The notes beneath the pieces are model-generated. The model saw only the letters and a program-made list of their open reading frames with translations, was not told where the DNA came from and ran no database searches. 47,498 bases of DNA from an uncultured Prevotellaceae bacterium (lineage in GTDB: Bacteria > Bacteroidota > Bacteroidia > Bacteroidales > Bacteroidaceae), in assembly GCA_900318915.1 (NCBI GenBank), contig ONMI01000032.1, forward strand, positions 1-47,498. The letters are read 5' to 3'. Shown here in pieces: positions 1 to 9,446 of this stretch. The translations under genes and the position numbers were made by a program. Each line of letters begins with the position of its first letter. Within the stretch, counting starts at the first letter, position 1.

Positions 1-100
1 ACAACGAAGGTAGGAAGATTAATCCGATTAAGCAAATATTTTCATAATGTTTTGCTTATGCGTGGCTGTCGCCACGCAATCTCGCTGCAAACGTAGAGAG

Positions 101-238
101 AAATCCGTAGTTAACTCTAAATATCAGATGAATCAGAGAAATCCGTAGTTTAATTCTAAATATCAGATGAATCAGAGAAATTCGTAGTTTAATTCTAAAT
201 ATCAGATAAATCAGAGAAATCCGTAGTTTAAATATAAA
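101..238 (-). repeat. Tandem repeat array 1 (4 units, 38-39 bp)
   Basis: Four units start at 101, 139, 178 and 217. Read on the minus strand each carries AAACTACGGATTT, then CTGATT, then TCTGATATTTAGAATT. The unit is nearly the same as that of the array at 17821-18175. It lies just past the terminator of the GH43 operon and in the same orientation as that operon. A short perfect hairpin (60-66 with 71-77) precedes it. The units are contiguous and have no unique spacers. Function unknown. Confidence 0.9.
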
Positions 239-286
239 ATCGGTCATTAGGGCGACATTCTTATGATGTCATTCCTAATGACCGAT
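239..286 (-). terminator. Intrinsic terminator of the arabinan locus
   Basis: A 13-bp perfect inverted repeat (239-251 with 274-286) lies 25 bp past the GH43 stop codon. On the minus strand it is followed by a T-rich stretch. Confidence 0.75.
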
Positions 287-310
287 TCGGGTTAAGAGGG
301 AGAGGCCCTT

Positions 311-2317
311 TTAGTTGGCAGCCACTTTGTATCCCCAGATGGTGACACCGGTGGCGCTGCGGAGAGCGGTGAAGCAGGGAGCCTTTTCGTTTTTGGGCTC
401 CAGGGTCTGCTCAATCATCACACCCTTGTACTCCTGACCGATGTTGATAGTGATATAAGAGGTGCCCTCCTTGACCGACCACTTGCCGTTGATCTTCTCG
501 CCGGTGATGGTGCCATCCGCATTGAGCGTGATATCCTGCGGCGAAGCAAACGCCTTGGTGGTGTGGTCCAATTTGTAGTTGTGCACCAGCAGTTTGTAAT
601 TGCCAGGGATGTCGGCCGTGGCAATCTTCTGCTTGGCGGCGATATCCGCGCTCTTTATGCGCTCGCCCGTATACTCGAAGGGAGCAGCGACCAGCCAACC
701 ATCCTCGTTCTGGAAGACCTGGTGCACACGCACCTCGTGGCCCTCGCCCAGATTCTGGAAGCGCGTATGGTAGACGAGATAAGTGCGTCCGTCGTCAGCA
801 GCGATGATGCTGTTGTGGCCCTGCGAGCGCTCGCCATAGTTGCCCACCGTCTGGTAGCCCCAGTTGGAGTAAGCACCGAAGATATTGACACCCCGGTTGT
901 TGTCGTTCTCCTTGGGACCGAAGTTGAGCAAATACTGGCTGAAGACAGCCGGGTCGTTCTTGGCGTCGAGGTACGGACCGTCGGGGTTCTTGGAGCGGAA
1001 CACACGCATCTGGTAACCACCATTGTTGTAATCGCTGGGATTACCACCGGCAGCCAGACCGCCATACGTCATGAAGAGGAAGTAGTAGCCCCCGATATAC
1101 TCGATATAGGAAGCCTCGCCCGACACATAGTAGCCACCGGCGATTTTCTTGCCGAAATACGGGTCGACGGTGATACCGTCGCCATTACCTGTGAGGGTGT
1201 ATTCCACATCATAGTCGCGCAGACCCGTCTCCTCGTTGAGCTCCAGCATCCAGATGCCGCCGCTCCATGAGCCGTAAGACATCCACAGTTTGCCGTTCTC
1301 ATCATAGAACACGCAGGGGTCGATGCAGTTGGGATAGCGGTTGCCCCAGCGGTTGCCCGTTGCATAACGAGAGGGCAGCTTGTCCTGTGTGCCCAGCACG
1401 AGTTCGAGGTCGGTATCCTTATACGCCGTTCCCGAGTAGAAGCCGCTGATTACGACAGGAGCCTGATAGCGGTACGGACCCGAGATCTTGTCGGCCGTAA
1501 GCATGATGATGCTCGAATACCAAGCATCGCCATTGATGCTGAGGTACATACACCACTTGTTCATCGACTTGTTGTAGATGACATCCGGTGCCCACATGTT
1601 GCCGTCGACCGAGTAGTTGTTGCTGCCCCGTTTGGACCATGCGAACGCATTGAACTTAGGCAGGTCGACCTCTACTCCACCCTTCTTCACCTTGACGACA
1701 GCCGGTGAGGTGAACGCGTCCGCATTGGCCGCGTTGTTGCTGGTGGCCGTCTGCCAGGGAGCGGTGAAAGGAATCCAGGTCATCATGTTGGTGGAACGAG
1801 CAGCCGCACGGTGCGAGCCGAAGATGTAGTAGTTGCTTGTGGACGGCTCCCACACGACGCTCGGGTCGTGGACGCTGACGCGCTTGAGGGCCTCAGGACC
1901 TTCCGTCTGCTCCTCCTCGCCGCCCGTGTCGGCAGTGGTGGTGAAGGACACATCGTCGGAATACTTGATGCCGGCGCTGGTCTGTCCGTAGCCCCTCACA
2001 TGGTAAGTGGTGGACGGTTCAAGGCCAGAGAGCGAGATGTTCATATCGGCCGAGGAGCCCGTTATTTTCTGGTCGTTGACCGTAGGATTCGGCGCCTTGC
2101 CGTAGCACAGTCCGCGGGCCACGATTGCCGTGCCCTTGACCGAGAGCGAGACGGTGGCCGAAGAAGACGAGACATTGGAGACAACCGGTGTAGTGACGGA
2201 GAGGTCAGGTGTAGACCCGCCGCCGCCTCCCGGCTCATCGCCGTCGTCGTCGCTGCCGCAGGCCACCGTGAGGAGGCCTGCGCACAGGAGACAAAACAGT
2301 CTAGAAAGTTTTCTCAT
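311..2317 (-). CDS. GH43 family endo-1,5-alpha-L-arabinanase-like lipoprotein
   Basis: Predicted to cut alpha-1,5-linked arabinan at the cell surface. The 668-residue protein starts with a lipoprotein signal ending LLTVAC. The acidic GSDDDGDE stretch after the cysteine resembles the Bacteroidota surface-export signal. An FN3-like domain (about 35-128) is followed by a five-bladed GH43 domain from about 145. Visible candidate active-site residues are the Asp in VHDPSVV near 150 (base), the Asp in CIDPCVF, the Glu in SGEASYIEY (acid) and the His in SQGHNS. The last 110 or so residues look like the beta-barrel C-terminal domain seen in endo-arabinanases of this type. It is the last gene of the susC operon, 12 bp after its neighbour. 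The exact linkage specificity is inferred from family resemblance. Confidence 0.88.
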   Translation of the reverse strand: MRKLSRLFCLLCAGLLTVACGSDDDGDEPGGGGGSTPDLSVTTPVVSNVSSSSATVSLSVKGTAIVARGLCYGKAPNPTVNDQKITGSSADMNISLSGLEPSTTYHVRGYGQTSAGIKYSDDVSFTTTADTGGEEEQTEGPEALKRVSVHDPSVVWEPSTSNYYIFGSHRAAARSTNMMTWIPFTAPWQTATSNNAANADAFTSPAVVKVKKGGVEVDLPKFNAFAWSKRGSNNYSVDGNMWAPDVIYNKSMNKWCMYLSINGDAWYSSIIMLTADKISGPYRYQAPVVISGFYSGTAYKDTDLELVLGTQDKLPSRYATGNRWGNRYPNCIDPCVFYDENGKLWMSYGSWSGGIWMLELNEETGLRDYDVEYTLTGNGDGITVDPYFGKKIAGGYYVSGEASYIEYIGGYYFLFMTYGGLAAGGNPSDYNNGGYQMRVFRSKNPDGPYLDAKNDPAVFSQYLLNFGPKENDNNRGVNIFGAYSNWGYQTVGNYGERSQGHNSIIAADDGRTYLVYHTRFQNLGEGHEVRVHQVFQNEDGWLVAAPFEYTGERIKSADIAAKQKIATADIPGNYKLLVHNYKLDHTTKAFASPQDITLNADGTITGEKINGKWSVKEGTSYITINIGQEYKGVMIEQTLEPKNEKAPCFTALRSATGVTIWGYKVAAN

Positions 2318-2329
2318 ATCTCAAGATAC

Positions 2330-4249
2330 CTATTCGAAGATGATATGGCTGTTGTCGATGGTGAATCGGAAGTAGAGGTTGTCGCCATCGATGGGGCTGA
2401 TGCCGATGTAATCCTGGGTATAGGTTACGCCGTCGTTGCCCACCATGACCGCCTTCACGTCGGCCGAGCCGCCCTTGTTGGTGACCGATACGGTGACGAG
2501 GGCATCGTCCATAGCCTTGAGCCATGTAGGCCAGTCGGCCTGTCCGCCGCTCGGTGTGCAAGCACCGTAGCAGTCGCCCCAACCAAAGTTGTCGGCACGC
2601 ACCACAGCATACTCAGAGTTGTCCTCGCGTGTGAGCACCACGCAGAAGTTGTTCCAGTTGCTGGCGCCGGAGGTATAGTTTCTGAAGCGGGTAGCGAAGG
2701 TCTTGCCAACGGGCACCTGCATCATGGTGGAGTGAGCCTCCCAGAACGGAGTGGTGTTGTCCTCATTGCCCACCACGTCGTCGAACTCGATGTGGCTGTT
2801 GTCGATGGTGAAGCGGAAGTAGAAGTCGTTGGGATCGACCGTGTTGATGCCCTTGTACTCCTGGGTGTATGTGACACCGTTGTTACCCACCATGACAGCC
2901 TTGACATCGGCCGTACCGTCGCCATTGTTGGTGACATACGTGGTGACCTTGGCGCCGTCCATGGCAGCGCGCCACTCATCCCAATTGGCTTCAGCATTGG
3001 TGGTGTGTGTGCAGGCATCGTAGCCCGTGCCCCAACCATAGTTGTCGGCGCGCACCACAGCATACTCCGTATTGTCGGCCTTGACGAGCACGACGCAGAA
3101 GTTGTTCCAGTTGGCTCCACAGCTCGAGTAGTTGGTGAAGTTGCTGACGAAGGTCATGCCCGGTTCCACCTTGATATTATCGGAGTGAGCCTCCCAGAAC
3201 TTAGAGCTGTTGTCGGAGTTACCGATGCACTTGTACATCTTGTCGACCACCTCGAAGTCGGCGGTGGCGATGACCGGCTGAGCGCAGTACTCACCCTTAT
3301 AGCTCTTGTTATAGACAGCGATGAGGGTCTTCTTGCCCAGTTCGGTGAAGTTAGGAATAGCCTGGAACTGGAGTTCGTCGGCATTGACGGTCTTGGAGAC
3401 AGCCTGCTCGAACTCGACCGTAGCGGTGACATTCTTCATAGCCTCGTTGAGCTCGACACCCTGGAGCACCTTCTTGGGCACGCTGTTGAGCGTCATGGAC
3501 ACCGGCTGCTTGTCCTCTGCCGAGGTGAATCCGCCAATCGGCTCGATGTTGGACTGGAGGAAGTTGATGTAAGAGCCCTCGGGCACGATGAAGCAGCGGA
3601 TGGTGGTATTGGAAGCATCGGCATTGAGGTTGGGCAGTGCCGACTTGGCCGTATACGTCTTGGTGACGGTACCGTTGGTCATTCTCACGACGAAGGCATT
3701 GGGATTGGAGCGGTCGACGGTGAGCACCACCCTACCCCCGAGTTTGTCGACACCGGCGTCGGTATCGGTGCCGAAGGTAAGATTACTCTCCACTAATGAG
3801 CGGTCGATATAGTTGCCCCACTCAGAGTTGCCGCTGGGCTGGTTGTCGTAGCGGATTGCGCCATACTCCAAATAGTTGGCAGCGCCACGGTCCTCATCGT
3901 TGGTGAGGATGAGTGCGAAGTTCTTATACGTATTGGAAGCGCTGGGATTGATGGTGAGGTTGAAGATAGCATTCCACACCTGGCCGTCGGGAATCTGATA
4001 ATACTTAGAGAAGGCAGCCCACCATCCGGTAGAGAAGTCGGTAGCTCCTACGGTATACACATCCTCTTCCATGCCTTCGAGTTCCGGCTCATCGCTGCCC
4101 TGTTTGGCATTGGCAATAGAGTCGGCCCTGGAGGAGAGCCAGTCGGGAGAATCCACTCCGAAGAGGTCGCCTCCCTCGCAGCCGGTAAGAACCATGGCTC
4201 CCATAGCGGCAGCGAAGCATACAGCTGCTAATTTATTTAGATTTCTCAT
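2330..4249 (-). CDS. SusE/SusF-position surface glycan-binding lipoprotein with internal repeats
   Basis: A 639-residue lipoprotein (signal ending MVLTGC), encoded where SusE/F-like glycan-binding proteins usually sit, directly after susD. It has three related modules. The last two (about 338-490 and 490-639) are clear tandem copies that share FWEAH, the NWNNFCVVL core, EYAVVRADN, GWG and the ending YFRFTIDNSHI. A more diverged first module spans about 63-236. An Ig-like stretch (about 240-335) lies between modules 1 and 2. Many surface-exposed Trp and Asn residues fit carbohydrate binding. No catalytic motif was recognised. Binding of arabinan is inferred only from the operon. I do not recognise a named family for the repeat. 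Confidence 0.75.
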   Translation of the reverse strand: MRNLNKLAAVCFAAAMGAMVLTGCEGGDLFGVDSPDWLSSRADSIANAKQGSDEPELEGMEEDVYTVGATDFSTGWWAAFSKYYQIPDGQVWNAIFNLTINPSASNTYKNFALILTNDEDRGAANYLEYGAIRYDNQPSGNSEWGNYIDRSLVESNLTFGTDTDAGVDKLGGRVVLTVDRSNPNAFVVRMTNGTVTKTYTAKSALPNLNADASNTTIRCFIVPEGSYINFLQSNIEPIGGFTSAEDKQPVSMTLNSVPKKVLQGVELNEAMKNVTATVEFEQAVSKTVNADELQFQAIPNFTELGKKTLIAVYNKSYKGEYCAQPVIATADFEVVDKMYKCIGNSDNSSKFWEAHSDNIKVEPGMTFVSNFTNYSSCGANWNNFCVVLVKADNTEYAVVRADNYGWGTGYDACTHTTNAEANWDEWRAAMDGAKVTTYVTNNGDGTADVKAVMVGNNGVTYTQEYKGINTVDPNDFYFRFTIDNSHIEFDDVVGNEDNTTPFWEAHSTMMQVPVGKTFATRFRNYTSGASNWNNFCVVLTREDNSEYAVVRADNFGWGDCYGACTPSGGQADWPTWLKAMDDALVTVSVTNKGGSADVKAVMVGNDGVTYTQDYIGISPIDGDNLYFRFTIDNSHIIFE

Positions 4250-4284
4250 AATCTGTTATTGTGAAATTAAAGGTTTTAGTTATC

Positions 4285-6042
4285 TTATTTGCTCAAGTCG
4301 ACTACAGGGTGAACGGTCCAACCATTCTGCTGGAAGTAGGCCGAGTTGTCGGTACCCTCGTTGGCCGAGTTGCCCCTGAGGTTGGGGTTGTCGTTGAGAG
4401 TGCCCTGATAGATAGGCAGGAACTCATGTCCCGGGAGGTAAGTATCATAAGAGCTCTTGAGCTCACTGTCGTTAGCGATGTCGGCATAGTTGACAGGCTC
4501 TTTCACCCGTGAGCGGTCAGTAGTACGGCGGAAGGTGCCATGCTGCTTGATCTGGAGCAGACGGTCGGCGGAGTAGAAGAATCCCCAGCGGATGAGGTCG
4601 AATCCACGTCCGAACTCGCAACCGAACTCCTTAGGACGCTCCACATTGGCAATCTGCTCGAAGAGTTTGTCGCGAGAGTTGAAGTCGGCGAGGCGGAGCG
4701 GAGCGAGGTTTGCGCGGGTGCGCACCTGGTTGATCCAGTCGATGGCCTGCTGTGTAGGACCGTTGACCTCGTTCTCGCACTCAGCAGCGCGGAGGAGCAC
4801 ATCGGAGTAGCGCATCATGCGGAGGTTGATACCGCAGTGCAGACCGGTAACCACCTTTTCGTAGAGTCCGGTGCGGAGGTTGGTGTTCTTGGCGATGGGC
4901 AGACCACCGTAGTTGTTGTTGGTCACCACATTCTCGGTGGCGCTCATAGGAGTAGCGTAGCACATGTTTCCATACTCGAAGCCGTCCCATTCGGGCTCAT
5001 AGGTACCGATGGTCCAGTAGAGGCGCGGGTCGAGGCTACCGTTGACGGTGCGCTCAGCCTTGAAGAGGTTGTAGAGCCAAGGCGAAGCGGAGAGGTCTGC
5101 CCATCCGCCGAAGTCGCCAGGACCGAAGTTGGACTCGATGGCGTGTCCCTGTGTAGCGTTGGCACTGGTGTTGACCGGTGTCCACTCATCGTCGGTGCCC
5201 TGTGTGCCATAGTCGAGGAACTGCACCTCGAAGAGGCTCTCGGCATTGTTCTCAAACTCAGGACCCTCGCGGAAGTTGTCGCCGTAGTTGGCCATGAGGC
5301 TGTAGGAGCCATACTGCTGGTTGATGATAGCCTTGAGCACGGTGAGCGCCTCGCTGTACTTATGGCGCACCATGAGTGTGCGGGCATAGTAGCCAGCTGC
5401 AGCGCCCTTGGTGGCACGTCCCTTGGCCCACTCGCCGCCCTCGTCGCGTGAAGGCAGGAGGTTCATAGCCTCGGTGAAGTCGGCCTCGACCTGTGTGAGC
5501 ACATCGTCGTAGGAGCTGTTCTCGGAGTAGAGTCCGTCGAGTGTAGAATAGCTGTTATAGTCGGTGATGAGCGGCGGGTTCTGGTAGTAGCCGGCCAGGT
5601 TGTAGTAAGCCAGTCCGCGGATGAAGAGCGCCTGTCCCTTGATGCGGCGGAACTGCTCGGTGAGGGCGGCATCGTCCTCTCCGCACTTGGTGATGACATA
5701 GTTGCACACATTGATGGTATAATACCAGTCGCGCCATGACCACTGACAGATTTCGTCGGTGATGGGGTCGTTGAGTTCGTCGAACGGCTGATACCAAACC
5801 TGTGAGGAGTTCCACACCTCGTCGCCGCGGCACACATCGATGTTATAGCCCACGCGTGCGTAGGTACCCTCCATACGGATGTGGTTGTAGCAAGCCACGA
5901 CGCACTCCTCGAGTTCCTCGGCCACGTTGCCGAAGGTACCCGTGGTCTGCTGGTTGGGGTTGGTGAGATCCAGCTTGTCTTCGCACGAAGTAAGCGTGCT
6001 GAGGCCCACTAAGAGAGCCAGTGAAAATTTATATAATTTCAT
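4285..6042 (-). CDS. SusD/RagB family nutrient-binding outer-membrane lipoprotein
   Basis: A 585-residue SusD homologue that should sit as a lid on the SusC transporter encoded just upstream. It has a lipoprotein signal (LSTLTSC) followed by EDKLDLTNPNQ. The N-terminal segment with RGDEVW and the TPR-like helical region are typical of the family. So is the C-terminal part, with the RTRANLAPLR stretch and the ERPKEFGCEFGRGFDLIRWG segment. Length is normal for the family. The genes on either side are 57 bp (susC-like) and 35 bp (binding lipoprotein) away, so co-transcription is expected. The substrate is probably an arabinan oligosaccharide, judged from the neighbouring GH43 gene. Confidence 0.95.
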   Translation of the reverse strand: MKLYKFSLALLVGLSTLTSCEDKLDLTNPNQQTTGTFGNVAEELEECVVACYNHIRMEGTYARVGYNIDVCRGDEVWNSSQVWYQPFDELNDPITDEICQWSWRDWYYTINVCNYVITKCGEDDAALTEQFRRIKGQALFIRGLAYYNLAGYYQNPPLITDYNSYSTLDGLYSENSSYDDVLTQVEADFTEAMNLLPSRDEGGEWAKGRATKGAAAGYYARTLMVRHKYSEALTVLKAIINQQYGSYSLMANYGDNFREGPEFENNAESLFEVQFLDYGTQGTDDEWTPVNTSANATQGHAIESNFGPGDFGGWADLSASPWLYNLFKAERTVNGSLDPRLYWTIGTYEPEWDGFEYGNMCYATPMSATENVVTNNNYGGLPIAKNTNLRTGLYEKVVTGLHCGINLRMMRYSDVLLRAAECENEVNGPTQQAIDWINQVRTRANLAPLRLADFNSRDKLFEQIANVERPKEFGCEFGRGFDLIRWGFFYSADRLLQIKQHGTFRRTTDRSRVKEPVNYADIANDSELKSSYDTYLPGHEFLPIYQGTLNDNPNLRGNSANEGTDNSAYFQQNGWTVHPVVDLSK

Positions 6043-6099
6043 AATATCGTATACTTATATTAAATAAGGTTGTCAGTATATCTTGTCGTGTTTGCCAAA

Positions 6100-9000
6100 T
6101 TAGAATGAGAAGAGTATACCAGCCATGAAGCTCTGAGCGCTCGGGAAGGAGCAGAAGTTGTAGCCCGGAGTGAAGGTACCGCCGGCGTAGTCTACATTGT
6201 AGCCATCATAACCGGTGAAGGTGAAGAGGTTCTGAGCGGAGACATACACGCGCACGCCCTCTACATAGCCATGGAACCACTTGTCGGGGAAGTTGTATCC
6301 CAGTTCGACGTTGGCGATTTTCCAGTAAGCAGCGTTTTGGATTTTGCGCTTGCTGAAGAGGTCGTTCCAAGCCAGTGTGGCATTGTTGGAGTAATAAGTA
6401 CGGGGCACATTGGAGAGGTAAGTCATACCGTCGTCCGACCAGCGGTTGGCGTCGAGCATGGCCACATCCTTGTTGCCAGGTCCGTAGCAAGAGTTGAGGC
6501 TGTTGTAGATATCGTCGGACACATGGTAGTTGAGTGCTCCGAAGGTAGAGATGCTCAGGTCGAAGTTCTTGTAAGCCAGGTGAGCGCTGAGACCGAAGTT
6601 GATCTTGGGCAGACCGCTGCCGAGCACTGTCTGGTCGTAAGCATCGATGACACCATCGGGCTCACCGTTAGGACCGCTGATATCCTCATAGAGGCAGTCG
6701 CCCACCTGAGCGCCCGGCTGCTTGGCATGGTCGTCGAGGTCGGCCTGTGTGCGTGCGATACCCTGGTATTTCCATCCATAGAACTGGCCCACTTCCTCGC
6801 CCACGAAGGTGGCGTAAGCGCCGGTGATGTAGCTCTCGGTACCGAAACCGAGCGAAGTGACCTTATTCTTGAGTGTGCTCAGGTTGGCACTAATCTCATG
6901 CTTGAGCGGATGGTCGAAGTTGCGGTATGTAGCGGAGAACTCGAAACCGCTGTTCTCCATAGAAGCAGCGTTCATGGTAACGGAGGTGTTGGCCACACCA
7001 GCGCTTGCCGGCACGGGGACATTGTAGAGCAGGTCCTCGGAAGTATTCTTGTACCACTCAGCGGTGAACTCGATGCGGTTGTTGAGGAGAGCGAGGTCGA
7101 TACCCACGTTGGCCGTCTTCTTCTTCTCCCATGCGATGCGCTCGTTGACGAAGGTGGAGACTGCCGAACCGGTGACCACATTGTTGCCGAAGCTATAGGT
7201 CATGTTGTTACGGTTCATGGTAGCGAGGAACTGGTACTCGCCGATGTTCTCATTACCGAGCACACCGTAGCTACCACGGATCTTGAACATATTAATAATG
7301 TTGCGGTCGATGGGGAAGAATTTCTCCTTGTCGAAGCGCCAACCCACGGAGACAGAGGGGAAGGTTTCCCAGCGAATGTCCTTGGTGAGTCGGGAGCTAC
7401 CGTCGCGGCGCACGATGGCCGAGAGGAGGTACTTGCCGTCGAAGTCGTAGTTGAGACGGGCGATATAAGAAGCAAGACCATGCTTGAACTCGGACGAGGA
7501 AGCATCGCGTGTTCCGGCATTGTTAATCTGGAGGTAGTAAGGCTCCGGGAAGTTGACACCCCAAGCGGTGAGGTTGTCGGTGGTCTCCTCCTCGTAAGTC
7601 TGGCCCACCACCAGGTTGACATGGTGCAGGCCCATGGTGCCGTCGTAAGTAAGCGTATTCTCAATCAGGGCATCAGCATAAGTACGGGTACCCTTTGTGA
7701 GTTTCTCATTGCTCTTGTCGAGGTAAACACGGTTGCTCTGAATCCAGGCCGACACCCAAGTGTTGTCCTTGGCGTGCGTCTTGCTGTAAGAGAGGTTGAG
7801 TTTGTAGTTGAGGTGATGGTTCTTGCTTTCCAAACCAATCATCTTGAGCAGGTCGACATCGGCCGAGCCGGTAGCCACGAGGCGGTCGACGATGGTGTTG
7901 CGGGTGAGCAGGTTGTTGACGAGGAGCGGGTTGGAAGCCGAGATATCGCCGTGGATGGTGTCGTAGTAGACACCGTAGCCATAGGCATCGTAGTTGAAGC
8001 TGCTGGCCGAGCCCACTTTGTCGTCGAGCACCCAAGTGTTCTCATCATACGCCTTGATGGTAGGCTGCATGAGGAGCGTGCCGCGGAGCACGTTGGTCAC
8101 ATCGCCGTAGAGGCCCTGTACATACTCAGAAGCATTGGAGAGGCCCATACCGTCCTGGCTGGAGTGCGAGTAGACGAGGCTGGTGCGGAACTTGATGAAC
8201 TTGGTCTCCATTGTGTTGTTGACGCGGGCCGTGAAGCGCTCGTAGTTAGGACCAGCGCCCTCGAGGGTACCCTTCTGGTTGAAGTAGTCGAGACCCACGT
8301 TGTAGGTATTGTTGGCGCTACCGCCGCTGAAGTTGACGTTGTGGTTCTGGCGGATACCCGTCTTGAACACCTCGTCGAACCAGTCGGTGTTGGTAGCATC
8401 CTGGAAGACATATCTACCAGCCTCAGCGTCGAAGTGGTATCCACCGGCGAGAGGAGTGGCGGAGTTTTCACAAGCCTTACCGAGGTACTGGCTGTACTGG
8501 TTGGCGTCCATCACGTCGTAGACGTTCTTGGAGATGCGGTCGACACCGAAGTAACCCTTGTAGTCGACTTTGAGCGGCTGGTCTTTCTTACCGTTCTTGG
8601 TGGTGATGATGACCACACCGTTAGCGGCACGAGAACCATAGATAGCACCTGCGGAAGCATCCTTGAGCACCTGGATGGTAGCGATGTCGTTAGGCGAGAA
8701 GTCGCGGATGGTAGTACCCATGGGAACACCGTCGATCACATAGAGCGGAGCGGTGCTTCCGAAGGAGCCTATACCACGGATGCGGACGGCGGGGTCGGCA
8801 CCCGGCTGACCGTCGGACGTAATCTGCACGCCGGCCACCTTACCCTCGAGCATGGTAGAGATGTTGGAGTTGGAAACACGCTTCATCTCATCGGCGTTGA
8901 CCACAGAGACCGAACCCGTGAGGTCGGCCTTTTTCTGTGTACCGTAACCCACGACGACCACCTGTTCGAGCACCTGGTTGTCGGACTCGAGCTGAATGGT

Positions 9001-9309
9001 GCCGAGGATGGCACGACCCTGCACAGCGATTTCCTGGTCCTGGTATCCCACGTAGCTGACCACGAGGACCGCATTGGCCGGAGCATCCAACGAGAAGTTA
9101 CCGTCGAGGTCGGTCACGGTTCCGGTGCTGGCCCCCTTGACCTGTACAGTAGCTCCAATGAGCGGCTCATTGTCTTGGTCGACGATTTGGCCGCTAACTT
9201 TAATAGTCTGATTCTGTGCTATCGCAGCCTGGACTGGAACTGTAGAAGCCACAATTCCCCCCACGACGCTTAAGAAAAGCACCACAGAGAATTTAAATTG
9301 TTTAAGCAT
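6100..9309 (-). CDS. SusC/RagA family TonB-linked outer-membrane transporter
   Basis: A 1069-residue TonB-dependent importer. After a signal peptide comes a carboxypeptidase-regulatory-like domain (about 35-110, with GATVQVKGASTGTVTDLDG). A TonB-box/plug region follows (VVVVGYGTQKKADLTGSV, then RIRGIGS, PLYVIDGVPM and IYGSRAANGVV), then a long beta-barrel that ends in the aromatic residue expected for outer-membrane insertion (LFSF). It forms the import complex with the SusD-like protein. Its promoter and candidate activator sites lie at 9359-9422. The large open frame on the opposite strand of this gene is a codon-bias shadow. Confidence 0.96.
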   Translation of the reverse strand: MLKQFKFSVVLFLSVVGGIVASTVPVQAAIAQNQTIKVSGQIVDQDNEPLIGATVQVKGASTGTVTDLDGNFSLDAPANAVLVVSYVGYQDQEIAVQGRAILGTIQLESDNQVLEQVVVVGYGTQKKADLTGSVSVVNADEMKRVSNSNISTMLEGKVAGVQITSDGQPGADPAVRIRGIGSFGSTAPLYVIDGVPMGTTIRDFSPNDIATIQVLKDASAGAIYGSRAANGVVIITTKNGKKDQPLKVDYKGYFGVDRISKNVYDVMDANQYSQYLGKACENSATPLAGGYHFDAEAGRYVFQDATNTDWFDEVFKTGIRQNHNVNFSGGSANNTYNVGLDYFNQKGTLEGAGPNYERFTARVNNTMETKFIKFRTSLVYSHSSQDGMGLSNASEYVQGLYGDVTNVLRGTLLMQPTIKAYDENTWVLDDKVGSASSFNYDAYGYGVYYDTIHGDISASNPLLVNNLLTRNTIVDRLVATGSADVDLLKMIGLESKNHHLNYKLNLSYSKTHAKDNTWVSAWIQSNRVYLDKSNEKLTKGTRTYADALIENTLTYDGTMGLHHVNLVVGQTYEEETTDNLTAWGVNFPEPYYLQINNAGTRDASSSEFKHGLASYIARLNYDFDGKYLLSAIVRRDGSSRLTKDIRWETFPSVSVGWRFDKEKFFPIDRNIINMFKIRGSYGVLGNENIGEYQFLATMNRNNMTYSFGNNVVTGSAVSTFVNERIAWEKKKTANVGIDLALLNNRIEFTAEWYKNTSEDLLYNVPVPASAGVANTSVTMNAASMENSGFEFSATYRNFDHPLKHEISANLSTLKNKVTSLGFGTESYITGAYATFVGEEVGQFYGWKYQGIARTQADLDDHAKQPGAQVGDCLYEDISGPNGEPDGVIDAYDQTVLGSGLPKINFGLSAHLAYKNFDLSISTFGALNYHVSDDIYNSLNSCYGPGNKDVAMLDANRWSDDGMTYLSNVPRTYYSNNATLAWNDLFSKRKIQNAAYWKIANVELGYNFPDKWFHGYVEGVRVYVSAQNLFTFTGYDGYNVDYAGGTFTPGYNFCSFPSAQSFMAGILFSF

Positions 9310-9358
9310 TGTGAATTGTTTAATAGTTAGAATTATGGTATTGTTAAAGATTTGGTTG

Positions 9359-9366
9359 CAAAGATA
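9359..9366 (-). promoter_or_regulatory. -7 element of the susC operon promoter
   Basis: On the minus strand this reads TATCTTTG, matching the Bacteroidota -7 consensus TAnnTTTG, about 50 bp before the susC start codon. No good TTTG -33 element is found at the usual 19-21 bp spacing, which would fit dependence on an activator. Confidence 0.7.
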
Positions 9367-9386
9367 AATATATAAGGTCTATGCAT

Positions 9387-9422
9387 GGTGGACAAATGCG
9401 CAAATAAGGTGGACAAAATGCG
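9387..9422 (-). promoter_or_regulatory. Two 21-bp-phased direct repeats, candidate activator sites
   Basis: On the minus strand CGCATTTTGTCCACC (9422-9408) and CGCATTTGTCCACC (9400-9387) are direct repeats whose TGTCC cores start exactly 21 bp apart. They lie just upstream of the susC -7 box. The layout is that of the paired half-sites of an AraC-type activator. The obvious candidate is the regulator encoded directly upstream. Binding is inferred. Confidence 0.65.
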
Positions 9423-9446
9423 ATTTTTACGAAAATCCGCTCATTT

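Noticed and set aside
56-247. Small protein with a 13-residue repeat on the minus strand
   Set aside because: It is only the translation of array 1, whose 39-bp period happens to be a multiple of three. Arrays 2 and 3 have other periods and give no such frame.
6271-9273. A 1000-residue open frame opposite susC
   Set aside because: It is a mirror of the codon bias of a long, well-supported gene. It has no promoter and no recognisable domain. The frames opposite 1811-3796 and 29216-30259 are rejected for the same reason.
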